The notes under the pieces are model-generated. The model saw nothing but the letters and a program-made list of their open reading frames with translations, ran no database searches and was not told the origin of the DNA. A stretch of 33,756 bases of DNA from Ophiocordyceps camponoti-saundersi (nom. inval.) (lineage: Eukaryota > Ascomycota > Sordariomycetes > Hypocreales > Ophiocordycipitaceae), in contig PDHQ01000343.1 of assembly GCA_003339415.1 (NCBI GenBank), forward strand, positions 1 to 33,756, read 5' to 3'. Shown here piece after piece: positions 1 through 11,830 of this stretch. Every line of letters begins with the position of its first letter. The stretch's first letter is position 1. The position numbers and the translations under genes were made by a program.

Positions 1-295
1 AATATAATAATATAATAATATAATAATATAATAATATAATAATATAATAATATAATAATATAATAATATAATAATATAATAATATAATAATATAATAATA
101 TAATAATATAGTAATATAGTAATATAATAATATAATAATATAATAATATAATATAAGAATATAAGAATATAATAATATAATAATATAGTAATATAGTAAT
201 ATAATAATATAATAATATAATAATATAATATAAGAATATAATAATATAATAATATAATAATATAATAATATAATAATATAATATTATAATAATAT
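1..295. repeat. AATATAAT tandem satellite, left window edge
   Basis: An 8-bp unit, AATATAAT, runs in tandem from the first base, with variant blocks containing AATATAG and AATATAAG around 110-235. It dissolves into irregular AT-rich sequence near 290. The same unit closes the window on the right. No coding potential is visible. The sequence probably begins here because assembly broke in the satellite. Confidence 0.95.
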
Positions 296-905
296 TAAGT
301 ATTAATAAGAGAACTATTATAATAAGTAATATAAATTATAAAGTATAAAACTAAGTATTAAAAGTAATATTAAATATATAAAATTATATTTAATAAGATA
401 ATATATTTAATAAATATTAAAACTTTTTAAAAAAAACCTTTTTATAAAATTTTAATATAATATAAGTTTATTTAAGTTTTTAAGCTTTATAATTAAAAAT
501 ATAATTTATTTTTTTAAAAAGTTTTTAAGTTTATTTTAAGAATAAAATTAATATATTTTAAACTTTATTATTTTTTATTTATTTATTTATTTATTTAAGT
601 AAAACTAATATAATATTTTAAACTTACTATTATAACTTTTTAAAGCTTAATAATTTTAAAAAAATATTATAAAGTTATATTAACGCTTATATAATATAAG
701 TACTTTGTTAATAAAATAAACGAGAATTATTTAATAATTACCTTGCTTAAAATATCGCGTTTATCTTAGAAGCTACTATATATATAGGCACTTCTTACTA
801 TTATAGAAGAGGGTACTAGTAGGCACTCGGTAATAGGTATTAAGGTACCTAGGCTTTATTTTTTAGGCGTAAGTACCTACAGGCTACCTACCTAGGTAGG
901 TAGAA
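296..905. other. AT-rich intergenic stretch, no gene seen
   Basis: Very AT-rich sequence with homopolymer runs and an ATTT run near 580-595. Some CpA and TpG remain (for example near 788 and 823), so it is less RIP-saturated than the block beyond 2.86 kb. Base composition rises from about 720 and becomes balanced at about 905. I see no reading frame, RNA gene or element end apart from the palindrome at 884-903. Confidence 0.7.
884..903. repeat. perfect 20-bp palindrome CTACCTACCTAGGTAGGTAG
   Basis: The 20 bases equal their own reverse complement. Related ACCTAGG and AAGTACCTAC words lie just upstream (845-880). The palindrome sits at the transition from AT-rich to balanced DNA. CCTAGGTAGGTA-type words are, from memory, dispersed short repeats in several Sordariomycete genomes; that is only a weak taxonomic hint. 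Confidence 0.8.
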
Positions 906-1071
906 CTAAGGCAGAGGTGATTTATAGTACAAAGGTACATAAGTCTCTGCGCCATGTTTGCGGACTAGTCCATGCAGACTGCAGTCACACCAGTCACAAG
1001 CCTTCCTAGAGTGGCATAGCGCTCGGATAGAGGTTATTCCTCCGCCGGCTGATCTAGAGATCACGTTCGCG

Positions 1072-1077
1072 ACGCGT
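1072..1077. promoter_or_regulatory. ACGCGT, MCB-like box
   Basis: A perfect ACGCGT lies 159 bases upstream of the H2A start codon. In yeasts and filamentous fungi this hexamer is bound by the MBF complex (Mbp1/Swi6 type), which drives G1/S transcription. That suits a replication-dependent histone gene. A single hexamer can occur by chance, so the function is inferred. Confidence 0.4.
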
Positions 1078-1116
1078 GGAAACCTATTTAATCTACTGCG
1101 TCCGGTAACTGTCACC

Positions 1117-1124
1117 ATGCAAAT
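1117..1124 (+). promoter_or_regulatory. ATGCAAAT octamer
   Basis: A perfect ATGCAAAT lies 112 bases before the start codon. The octamer is a classical histone-promoter element in vertebrates; a matching fungal factor is not established, so this is reported only as a sequence match in a plausible place. Confidence 0.25.
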
Positions 1125-1235
1125 ACATAACCTCTGTTCCACGTCTCTGAATCTCCATCCGCCGACCTTCCGTACTACCTCTCTCCGTCTCACCATTAGT
1201 CGCACGATCTCAAGCAACGAAATCAACACGCTAAA

Positions 1236-1766
<531 letters not shown>

Positions 1767-2654
1767 TGACGAGTTTCCGAGATATTAATTACGATTTCCA
1801 CTGAGCATTGATATTTTGCGTGAGTGGGGGTTAAGGTGCCGGGGTCATGGGTTTTCAGGTCATTCCACGAAGTGTACAATAGTCCCTTCACACCTCGCAA
1901 GGTATGCAATGAATTAAACTCTATTCTTTGCCACGCCACTTTTTGGAACAATCTTTGTGGTTGTCAATTTGGTTGTATGTGCCGTCATCGTCTCACCTAA
2001 TACCTGTTTCCTGGGACGGGTGGTGCTGCATGCGTGGCTTTAACATCGGCACTTTGTTTTCAACCGTCTAGGGAAACTCACGATCAAGTACAGGAGGGGA
2101 CAGGTTGCGTTCATACTTGGAGCCTTTTTCCGTGGTCGTTCAGTAGATTGGTTTGAAAGGGATCATTGTTGTTCTGTGTCACTCACCTCCAGGCGCGGTG
2201 GGCGGAATATATGGATCTGGGTGCTTCCAGCTGTCAAGCAACTTTTCTGTCTCCGAAAGTAATGCCTGTCGACAATGAGTATGCGGCCATTCCAAAACTA
2301 AACAATCATGACAGCAACAAAGAGCGACTTCATTTAGGACTATTACCCTGAGCTGTCTCGGATCCGACACATTACGATTGGCCTCAAAAAGGGATCGAAT
2401 ATAGAGAGCTTGGCCGCGCCAAAGCCGACGTTGAACGGCCCAGTCCAGGGTCAACTTTAGCGATCGTCGATACAAGGACCTTCATGCTATTAGCAAAACA
2501 GAAAGACAAGCGTCATTCTCCTCTGCAGCTAGATGACACTGACAGTGTGGCTCGACGCGTCGACATGCTGGCATAGGTTGCGCGCGTAATCCGATTATTA
2601 GCGAGGTTATTAATCCTCAAAGCTACGCTGGGGAATTCCATGCCCATGCCCTAG
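1767..2654. other. H2A 3' UTR and downstream non-coding sequence
   Basis: Balanced, un-RIPped DNA of about 890 bases. The H2A 3' UTR probably occupies the first 100-200 bases (AT-rich words such as ATTAAT near 1785 and AATTAA near 1914), but I see no clear polyadenylation signal. Short frames near 2166-2475 on both strands have no recognisable content and look like chance. A perfect 12-bp palindrome, TCGACGCGTCGA, occurs at 2552-2563 and contains a second ACGCGT. The region ends exactly where the 203-bp repeat begins. Confidence 0.6.
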
Positions 2655-2857
2655 CTAGAGGGGGAAGGTTAAAAGGGGATTACGTTATTCCGGTCATATA
2701 ACCGATATTTGCTTAACTGCCTAAATAGGGGGTAGTTATTCCTAGAGGATATATATATATATTAGTTAATAAAGGCACTTATTAGTCTTCGTAATAAGCT
2801 TATTTCTTATACTTATAATTAGCTTATTTAATCCCTCCGCTATTTACTTATTTAGCT
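2655..2857 (+). repeat. 203-bp direct repeat, left copy (LTR-like)
   Basis: Begins CTAGAGGGGGAAGG and aligns without gaps to 32863-33065. I count about 21 differences in 203 positions, all transitions. It contains CCGGTCATATAACCG, a near-palindrome that is perfect in the right copy, a run of AT dinucleotides (2749-2762) and CTTATTTAATCCC. It marks the abrupt switch from balanced DNA to the RIP-saturated block. Candidate outer element LTR or other terminal repeat; TAGCT occurs at the left edge (2652-2656) and at the right outer edge (33061-33065). Confidence 0.8.
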
Positions 2858-3649
2858 AATAATTAAGATAGGAGAGGGGGATTAATTTATATAATATTAG
2901 TTATTATAGCTACTATATTAATAATAAGTATAATTAATATACGATATTAAATTCGAGACCTTAAAATATTATTAAGAGCTTTATTTTTACCCCTTTTTAT
3001 TTAACTTACTTAACTTATTTTAATAAACCTCTTTTTATAAAATTTAATAAAAAAGTACCCTTTAATTTTTACCTTAATTAAAAGCGAGAGATTAAAAAGT
3101 CCTACTTTATTAATTATACTAATTTTTATTTTTAGAATAAGTTACCCCTTTTTTCTTCTCTTATCCTTTTTAAGATAATTTCCTTTTAAAATAATTATTT
3201 TTTCTTTTTCTTTCTTTTTTTAATATATATATAACCTTTAATATATACTAAATTAACTTAACTTTTATTTTTTATATCTTATCCCTTATATTATTTTATT
3301 TATAATTTAAAATTAATTTTTCTAAATAATATTATTATAAAAATATTAGCTATATATACTTTTAGTAAATATTAGCTTTAACTAAATCTTATAGCTTCTT
3401 AAAATTAGCTTTATTAAGCTAATAAAAATAACTAATAAATTAAGCTATTAACTTAAGTAAATATTAGTAAGTTTAATAAAATATATAATACTTATTATTA
3501 GCTAAAAGTAATTATTTTTATTTTTATTCACCTTAATAATAATTTACCTTATTATAATAATAAAATTTAAATAATTATTATTAGCTTAGTAAATATAGCT
3601 ACTAATTTTATTAATAATAATATATTATTTTATTATATTTATATTATTA
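2858..3649. other. RIP-saturated sequence between left terminal repeat and 4-kb repeat
   Basis: About 790 bases of AT-rich DNA with essentially no CpA or TpG. Pyrimidine-rich stretches occur around 3130-3220. I recognise no domain or repeat partner elsewhere in the window. It may be the internal part of the outer element whose other side is 31209-32862. Confidence 0.5.
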
Positions 3650-3911
3650 TTATTATTTATATATTAAGGGCCTTTATAATATTTAAAGCTTTTATAATAT
3701 ATTAAGTAGGAAAAATCTTTTAAAATAAAGTAAAACCTTTTAACTATAAAAGGAAAAGCTTACTATATACTTATATAAAAATATAGTAATAGCTAATAGC
3801 GGTATAATATAATAAGCTTATTACCTAGGGGTAATCTTAGATAATATAAGAAAGTAAGGTAAAAAGGGGAGTATAGAGAAAGGAAAGTTTATAAGGTATA
3901 GGGTAAAAGGA

Positions 3912-4003
3912 GGAGCGGGGCGGTATAGCGTAGCGCGGCGTAGCGCGGGGCGGTATAGGGCGGTATAAGGCGGTATAAGGTAAGGCGGTATAAGGCGGGG
4001 CGG
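3912..4003 (+). repeat. GC-rich minisatellite, GGGCGGTATA-type units, copy 1
   Basis: Imperfect units GGGCGGTATA, GGCGGTATAA and TAGCGCGG are repeated about ten times. This is the most GC-rich patch in copy 1 and has a counterpart at 27576-27660. It lacks CpA and TpG, so its survival is what RIP's preference for CpA would predict. Confidence 0.85.
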
Positions 4004-5006
4004 AGAAAGGAAAGTCTAAGGGGGGGGGGTAAGGTAGAGTAGTAAGGTAGCCGCTTTATTATCTATTAATAATTAAAAAAGGGGGGGCTATATTTTTTTC
4101 TTTTTTATTTCCTTTTTCTTTTTTTTTATTATTTTTAGAAAAAGGTATATTTTTAACCCCCTCCCTTAACTTTTCCTTTTAACTTTTATAATAAAAAGAA
4201 AATAAAAAGGTTATATAGCTATATTAATAAAATAATAATAGTAAATATATTTAAGATTATTTATAATAAGCTTTATAACTTTTTTTATATTATATATATA
4301 GCTTAGCTAGCTAATTATAAAATATTATATTAGAAATAATAAAGTAAATAATATTATATAATATTAATTATATATAAAGCTAATAAAGTATATAAGCTTA
4401 TAATTAGCTAGTTATTATAATTATATTAAAGCTTAATATAAATATTAAAAAGTAAATAATATTAAAAGTTAAAAGCGGAGTTAAAATTAAAGCTTAAAAT
4501 ACTAACTAAATTATAAATATATTTAAAAAAGTTATAAGCTATAATAATAAAAATAATATAATATATTAGTAAAAAGGGATAGCTAAATAGCTTACTAATA
4601 AATATAAAGTAAAGTAAAATAAAGCGGAGTTTTAAATATAGCTAATAATAAATAATAAAAAAGTATCTAAATTAATTTATATAATATATAGAAATAAAAG
4701 AAAATATTAAAGCTTTAACTTTATATAATAATAATAATACCTTAAGTAAGCGCCTTAGCGGGGTTAGCTATTTTAATAGCTACCTTTAATATTACTCTTA
4801 TTATTATAATTATTAATACTTTTTCTTAAAAATCTTATATATTAATATTAGCTTATTTTAAAATACTAGATAGATAAATAATTATTAATATAAGTAAAAT
4901 AAAAAGTAAAAAGGGGAGCGGAGTAATAATAATAATAATAATAATAATAAATATAATAATTAAATTATAAGCGGAGGTAATAATAATAGCGAATATAAAA
5001 AAGGAA

Positions 5007-5011
5007 GCGGA
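5007..5011 (+). repeat. target-site duplication GCGGA (left)
   Basis: GCGGA immediately precedes the 5' LTR. The sequence after the 3' LTR is GTAGA (15277-15281), which equals GCGGA after one C-to-T and one G-to-A change, as RIP would give. The uninterrupted copy 2 reads GAAGCGGAGGCGG at the same place, supporting this as the insertion site. Confidence 0.75.
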
Positions 5012-5660
5012 TAATATAGGACGTATAATAACACCTTTATAAATCGCTTAACCTCTTATAATATTTTACTAAGATTTCCCTCTTAGGATTTTACTTAGAT
5101 TTCCCCTAGAAATTTTATTATTTTTACGCTTAGGAAATTACTAGGATTTCCTCTTAAGATTTCTCTATAATAACTTTTAAGATTTTACTAAAATTTCTTA
5201 CTAGATTTAGTATTAAAATATACTTTTAGAAATCTCCGGATTTTACTAAGAAATCCTTATATATTAGGAAATTACCGTATATTAGGAAATCTTTAGATTT
5301 TACTAGAAAATCCTTATATACTAAGAAATTACCGTATATTAGGAAATTTTTATTTTACTAATATATACGGAAATTATTTTAAAATCCCCTTAAGTAAATA
5401 TTTTTAAAATTATACTAAAAAATCTTCCTTAAGCTCTTAGCTATAAATTAGCCTAATATTCTTTTAAGTAAAAATTTAAATTTTTTTATAATTATTATTT
5501 TAATTTTTAAAAAACTTTTATTTATATTTATATTTTTTATAATAGCTATTCTATAATCTTATAACTAGTAGCTAGCTTATCTCCTTTTTTTATATATTAT
5601 ATCTAATAGCTAGTTTAATATATATATTTATTAAAAGATTATATATATAAATATATAATA
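5012..5660 (+). repeat. 5' LTR of Gypsy element 1
   Basis: 649 bases matching 14629-15276 throughout, differing by transitions and a few single-base indels. It begins TAATATAGGACGTATAATAA and ends GATTATATATATAAATATATAATA. An internal family of TATATTAGGAAATTACCG-like words recurs about four times (5260-5345). Confidence 0.9.
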
Positions 5661-8600
5661 ACTAGTAATAATTTTATATTATACTAATTTATAAATCTTT
5701 AGCTATTAAGGTAATAAGTTAAATTTAAAATATTTTTACTAATAATATTTTATAAGCGTAGATTTTTAGCTTAGAAAAAAGCTTTATTATATTTATTATA
5801 TTATTTTAGCTATATATTATTTCTTTACTCCTAAATTTCTTAAAATAATTAAAAAAAATTATAGCTAAGAAAAAAAAAGCTTATATTTTTAATACTTATA
5901 AAAAAGTAAAGAAATTTTACCTTTTTAAAAGTAAATTCCCTCCTTTATAATACGGAGAAATAAAGCTAGTTAGGAAATATTTACTATATTAAGATAATCC
6001 TTAAAAAACTAAGTTACTAATTATAATTAATTATTTCCTAACTAATTTAAATATAATTATAAATTATAATTAATTATTTAAATAAGTAAATTAATTAAGG
6101 TATATATTAAATAGTATCTTTTACTTATTTAGAATTTTTTTAGAAACTTAGCTACCTTTTATTTAAGAATACTTTTAAACTATAAGTAATATTAAAAGTA
6201 AAAATAAGTAACTTACCTTATAAGAGGAAGATAGTAAAAATACTAAGCTCCTCTCTTAAGATAAAGGTAAGAAAAAGGCTAAGTTTTTTTTATTAGATAA
6301 AGGTAAGAAAACCTTTGCGCTATAAAAATCCTCTCTAAAAGGGGAATTATTTACCTTAAAGAAAAATATTTTAAGGAAATAATATTTTCCGGATCCTCCT
6401 ATATTATTATTTAATTAAAAGAAACCTAAATTATTTTCTTTAAAAAAAGAAAAGATAGTATAAATAATTAATAAAATTCTTTATTTTTATTATATTTATT
6501 CCTAAAACTTAGATTTAAAGCTAGATAATAATTTATAATTATATAATTAATTAAACTTATAAAAATTATCTAGATAATAAGTTTAGCTATAAGCTAAAAA
6601 TATTAGATAATTTAAACTAGCTAATATTTTTAATATTACTTTTAATTAAATTAAGGAAACTAATTAAACTATTATTTACTAAAATATTAACTAATTTATA
6701 AACGCTTTAAAATAAGTTATAGCTTAAAATAAAAATTATATAAATAAATTTATATAACTTATTCCCTTTTTTTTAAAGGTTATATTATAAAATAGTATTT
6801 TAGAAATTTAAATTTATAAATTAAACTAAAACTTACTCTTCTTAGTTTTAGAATTTAAAGATAAGTAAAAGCCTTATAAAAAAGTTTACTATCTAACCTA
6901 ATATTACTACTCTTATTATATAAAAATAAAGCTTTATATCTTAAGATATATTTACTAAAAAGGATTTCTAATTATAAGTATTAAAAATAAAAAGAATAGC
7001 TTAGGTAGCTTTTTATTCTAAATAATTTATATTAATAATTATCTTTTCTTAACTTAATATCTTTCTCTAAGAAACTTTCTAATAGCTAATTAGCGAAAAT
7101 ACCTTAGATAACTAAGTATATAAATATAAATAACTTATTCTAAACCTTTAAACTAAGCTAATTAAGGAAACTAAAAATATTCTTTAAAATAATATTACTT
7201 AGTATATAGCTTTAAGTAAGTTACCTTAATAAGAATATAAGTTAAATAATCTTAAGAAGAAATCCCTATAAAATCTAAATTATTAATTAGAATATAAACT
7301 AAATAACTCTTTTAGAAAATTAATAAATAATACTTAGAAACCTTTTAATAAAAATATTAAGTTTAAAATAAAGATAAAATAGCCTTTTCCTAAGAAAAAT
7401 AAAAAAAGCTTAAAAGGTAATCTTATTCTTATTAACTTTACTTATAAACTCGTAAATTAAGACCCTAATATAAATAGAGTTTTTACTATCTTTTTAGAAA
7501 TATATAATATTATCCTTAATATCTTAGAATAGCCCTCGGAAAGCGAAGAGGACTCCTCCGAAATATTTAAAGATAAATAACTAGCTAATAACTTATATTA
7601 TCTTATTTTAAATCTTAAAAAATATAAGATAGAACCTCTTAATATTATTAGAGACCTTTTTCCTAAAAACTTTCCTATTATCGAAGCTATTTTATAGATA
7701 ACTAATTTTCTTTTAGAATAAGTTTCTTATTTCTCCTATATAAAGATTTTAATATTTAGTAAAAATAGACTTTCTAATATTATAAAAATATATATTAATA
7801 TTAAAATAAATAAATCCCTTATTAGGAAAAACTTACTTAATAAGTTTAATAAGTTTAATAATATTAATTATAATCTAATAATAATTTAAGGCTTAAATAA
7901 TATTAAATTAGCCTTAACTTATAATTAAGCTATTTTTACTTTATATATTATTAGTAAAATTAATAATAAGTTTTATTTTAGTAAGTTTAAAGCTAGCGCT
8001 TAAGTTATTAAGTATTTTCTTATTAGAGTTTTATTAGAATAAGGATTCTTAATCCCTTATAAAATCGATATTCTTAACTCTTAATAAAAGCTTTAAATTT
8101 AACTTTATAAAGGAATATATATCGAATATTATTTTACTTATAAAGGACTAGCTATTCGTAAATATATAATAGCTATTTTAGTAATAATAATCCCTCCTTT
8201 TTTAATAAGTATAATTTTAGTACTAATTAAAAATCCTCCTAAGAATTATAATTTTATTTTTTTTCCTAACTTTTATTTTCTTTTTAATTTAATTATTTAT
8301 AATTATTTTTATTTAACTATCTTTAACTTAAGTAATAAGCTAATCTCCTTTAAATAAAAAAAAGTTAGTATAATATTAAATCTTAATAATTAATTCTCTT
8401 TTACTATTTTTTAATAAATTATAAAAAAGAACTCCCTAGTTAACCTTAATAAGCGTTTAATATTAAACTCTCTTTTAGACTAAATAATATTATCTAATAA
8501 AACTAATACTAACTTACCTCTTATTAATATCTTAGATCTAAGTTAACTATATTAATTAGGTATTTCTAAAATACTTAATATTTTAGAAATCGAGGGAAAA

Positions 8601-8849
8601 TACGGCGTTAGAATTTATACTCTAAATCCTTAGTTATCTAAAAAGGTAAAGTAGCTATATAATTCCCTTCTAAAACTATAAGAAAATATTAAACTAATTA
8701 ATTTACTTTTAGAATATTATCTAAAGATCCCCCTTATTAATAATTAATATAAGAAAAAACTTAGTTTCTATCCTTACTTACTAAATAAACTTAATTAGGA
8801 TTTCCTTAATAAAAAATATAATAATATATATTTATAAGGTAAAATAAAA
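5661..8849 (+). pseudogene. decayed gag/protease region of Gypsy element 1
   Basis: Between the 5' LTR and reverse transcriptase lie about 3.2 kb that should encode the capsid (gag) and the protease. Sequence directly after the LTR (ACTAGTAATAATTTTATA) occupies the primer-binding-site position but is too altered to name the tRNA. Several Lys/Glu-rich stretches with only TAA/TAG interruptions occur (for example 6240-6300 and 7540-7590), consistent with a former gag. I could not identify a convincing zinc knuckle or protease DTG motif. The assignment is by position. Confidence 0.5.
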
Positions 8850-9500
8850 TAGGCGCTTAAAGCTTTACTTTTCGCTAGCCCGTATTTTATTATTTAGAGA
8901 AAAGGTAAACCTTATATTATAAATAACTTATAAGCTTTAAATAGTATAGCTATTCCTAATATATATCTAATACCTTTTCCTTAAAATATAATCTATAAAT
9001 TAGTAAGTAAAAAGGTTATTTTTACTATTAATATTTAAAGCTTTTTCTATTAGTTTCTTATTTATCTAAATTACTAAGAGCGGTTTATAATTATTTCTTA
9101 CTATAAATTAAAAAGGGCTATAATCGCTCTTATAAGATATAAAAATTCTCCTATTTATATATAAAAATTTATTAATTATATTCTCTAATTATATAAAGTA
9201 TATATTATTAAATATATCGATAATATAGTAATCTTCTCTAATATTTTAAAAAATTATATTAAGTATCTAATTATAATATTTAATCTTTTTATTAGTATAA
9301 ATCTTTCCCTTTTTACTTTTAAATTATTCCTTTATTACTTATTTATAAAAATATAAAGGTATTATATTAATAAATTTATATTAATAAATACTTAATCTTA
9401 AGTAAAAGCTTTATAAGATATTAATTTCCCTAATATTTTATAATATTTTAAGTAATAAATTAGATTAGTTTAATAGATAAGATATCTTATTTCTTATTTT
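8850..9500 (+). pseudogene. decayed Gypsy reverse transcriptase
   Basis: Reading through TAA/TAG gives the order of motifs of a Ty3/Gypsy reverse transcriptase. Near 8900-8990 there is an RKGKPYI...NNL*ALNS...IPNIY.IPFP block, the conserved region that precedes the fingers-palm junction. It is followed by an FxxIN..SFFYQF-like block (about 9020-9060), a MGYKNSPAYVQ-like block represented as IRYKNSPIYIQ (about 9135-9170), and the catalytic box YIDN at 9213-9224. The usual YxDD has lost its second Asp to Asn by a G-to-A change. The family assignment is firm; exact ends are not. Confidence 0.85.
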
Positions 9501-9829
9501 ATATAATAAATTAACCCTTTTTAGAAATATAAAATAGTAATATTCTAAGAAAGATAGGAAAATAAAGCACTTATTATTAAACTAAAAAGAAATATTTTTA
9601 CCTCTTAGTTTAAGATTATCCCGATAAAAGAAGAAACTAATTATTTTAATAATATTACTAATACCTTTTATAATAACGCTACTTTTAATTAGTTTTTTCC
9701 TAATTATTAACTTTTTTTATAAATTAATATTTTCGAAGAGAATAATTTTATAGCTTATCTTTTCTATATTAATAATAAGGAATCCTAAAAACTATTTTTA
9801 GCTCCGCTTTAGTAATTTATTAAACTTAT

Positions 9830-10090
9830 TTATTATTTTAGTTATATATTTAAATTAGCTAAAATTAGATATTAGCTAACTAAACTTAAGATTTCCTACT
9901 TAATTTAAGCTTATTATAAACTTTAAACTTATTTAATTAGGACTTAAAAACTAAAAATTATAATTTTTATAAATTATATTATAATTTTAATAATTTTTAA
10001 ATAAACCTCTCCTTTTACTATTAGTATAAGAAGTAATAATTACCTTACTTTTATTTCTTAGTTTTTAAGTTAATATTTTTTTAAAGTTTA
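9830..10090 (+). pseudogene. decayed RNase H domain of Gypsy element 1
   Basis: From about 9863 the frame reads RY*LTKLKISYLI*AYYKL, matching the RNase H segment (YWPTELEVA.LVW..KK) of fungal Gypsy elements once W, P and E codons are allowed for RIP. About 100 bases later FINY stands for F-T-D-H, with Asp changed to Asn and His to Tyr, followed by a TSPFTTSI...NYLTF stretch. Placement directly after reverse transcriptase supports the call. Confidence 0.7.
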
Positions 10091-10379
10091 ATATATCCTT
10101 AATATTTTTAATATTCTCGTAAACTCTCTTTTACGCTTTTTTTTTTAAAATAGCTTTAGAAAAGGGAGAAGGAGAACTTAAAGATATTTAGGAAAATTAT
10201 ATTAACTATAAATATATATTTATTTCCTTAAAAGCTATTTTTAATAATACTTTTTAATATAAGATTTCTAAAAGATATTTTTTTAATATATAATAATTTA
10301 AAATCTTAGAATAACTTAAAAATAAAAACTTTTAAGAAAAATTTACTTTTATCTAAGTAACTAGCTTATTATATTTTAA

Positions 10380-11290
10380 AGATATTAATAATTAATAATA
10401 ACTTTATATTCCTAAAAATTATATTAAAGAAATTATTTCTAAGTATTATTTTTATAAATTTTATACTAGCTAAAGATATATATAAGCTAAACTTTTTTTT
10501 AGTTTTATTATTTCCTAACTAAAAAAGAAAATTAATAATTTTATAAACGAATACGATATTTATAAACGAAATTAAACTAATAAATAAGCTTCTTTTAGGG
10601 AAATAGTTCCTATTTATTCCCTAGTAATTCCCTTTTATATAATTATAATAAATTTTATTATTAGACTTTTTTTAATTTTTTCGGAAAATTTACCTTAGTT
10701 TAAACTTAAAGGAAAGTTTTATAATACCCTCTTTACTATTACCGATAAGTTCTTAAAAATATATATTTTAACTTTTAAATATAATTACTTTACCGCTAAA
10801 AAATAAGCTTAGTAGCTATATAATAAGCTTACTTATTATAACTAAAAACTCCTATAATAAATTATTTCTAATTAAGATTTAAAATTTATATTTAAGTTTT
10901 ATAAAACCCTATAATTTACTTTTAATATTAAACTCTTAATATTAATTATATATTATTTATAAACTAATAATTTATTTAAAAAATAAAATTAAATTATTAA
11001 AATTACTTTTAGATTTTTTACTATTAATTTCCTAATAAAATAATAAATTAACGCCTTACTAGCTTTTTAGTTTTTACTAAATAACTCCTTCTCCTTAGTT
11101 ATTAAAATTACGCTTAGTAAATTATTTATTAGATTCCGGATAGATAATAATCTCTATTATTTAAATAATTAAGCTTCCTTTAAATTTAAGGAAATATTAA
11201 AAGATAAGGTAATTATCTTAATTACCTATACCTAAGCTATAATAAAAAGATAATATAATAAGAAATATTAAAAGCTTAAGTTTAAATTTA
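10380..11290 (+). pseudogene. decayed integrase of Gypsy element 1
   Basis: The zinc-binding N-terminus shows as EIISKYYFYKF (about 10428-10460), where His codons have become Tyr, followed near 10540-10570 by NEYDIYKRN, where the paired Cys codons have become Tyr (C-D-x-C to Y-D-x-Y). The following ASFR.IVPIYS...IPFYIIIINFII stretch (about 10588-10665) corresponds to the start of the integrase catalytic core, with its first Asp changed to Asn. Downstream to about 11290 the frame stays coding-like without further clear motifs. Confidence 0.8.
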
Positions 11291-11499
11291 GTAATTAGGT
11301 TTAGCTAAAACTTAGGAAAAGATATTTTATTTTTAATAAATAAGTAGCGAAGCTTTCGGAATAGTAAACTAGGCTTTTCCGCGTAATTAAAAAAATCGGA
11401 TATTTAGCTTACTAACTAAATCTTAATAACTCTATAAATATCTATCTTATTATATTAGTTATATAACTTTAACTAGCTAATATTTTAGGAGAATAACCT

Positions 11500-11830
11500 A
11501 GCTTTAAGCTTAATACTAATAACTATAAGATTAAATAAATCCTTAATAAGAGAAAAGTTAAAAAAGGGCGAGGTATTACTTAAATAAAGTATTTTATATA
11601 TTAAAAAAGATACGTAAGTAATAATAATTAATAAGTAGCTAAAAAGGATTTCTAATAAAAGGAGATAATCGAAAAATTTAAAAAAGAAAAAGATAAGTTA
11701 AAAGCTAGGCTAGAAATTACTAAGAAAAAATATATAAATATTTTTAAAAAGTATTAACTATTAAAATAAAGTAAATAAGTTACTTAGTAATAAATATATA
11801 ATATCTCTAAGAAATAATAAACTTAACGCG
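11500..11830 (+). pseudogene. decayed chromodomain and coiled-coil C-terminus of pol
   Basis: At about 11545-11615 the frame reads KRKVKKGRGIT*IKYFIY*KRY. In chromodomains the core is Y-x-V-x-W-K-G-Y; here TGG has become TAA and GGA has become AGA, as expected from RIP. A second stop pair follows where the WEP tryptophan is expected, then an EIIEKFKKEKDKLKARLEIT stretch (about 11660-11720) that looks like a charged coiled coil. This places the element among the chromoviruses, which use the chromodomain to target heterochromatin. Confidence 0.75.

Larger units (their letters stand above)
906..1235 (+). promoter_or_regulatory. histone H2A promoter and 5' leader
   Basis: About 330 bases of balanced composition separate the AT-rich flank from the H2A start codon. 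It contains an ACGCGT MCB-type box (1072-1077), a TATA-like CTATTTAAT (1084-1092) and an ATGCAAAT octamer (1117-1124). The last 50 bases are a CA-rich leader ending CTAAA before ATG, with A at -3, a good fungal start context. The reading frames on both strands here encode nothing recognisable, and no H2B start is present on the minus strand. Confidence 0.6.

Noticed and set aside
906..1229. Minus-strand 107-codon reading frame upstream of H2A
   Set aside because: No recognisable domain, overlaps the H2A promoter, and does not resemble H2B. Treated as chance.
2166..2475. Overlapping frames on both strands downstream of H2A
   Set aside because: Short, opposite and mutually overlapping, no domain, no splice-supported extension seen.
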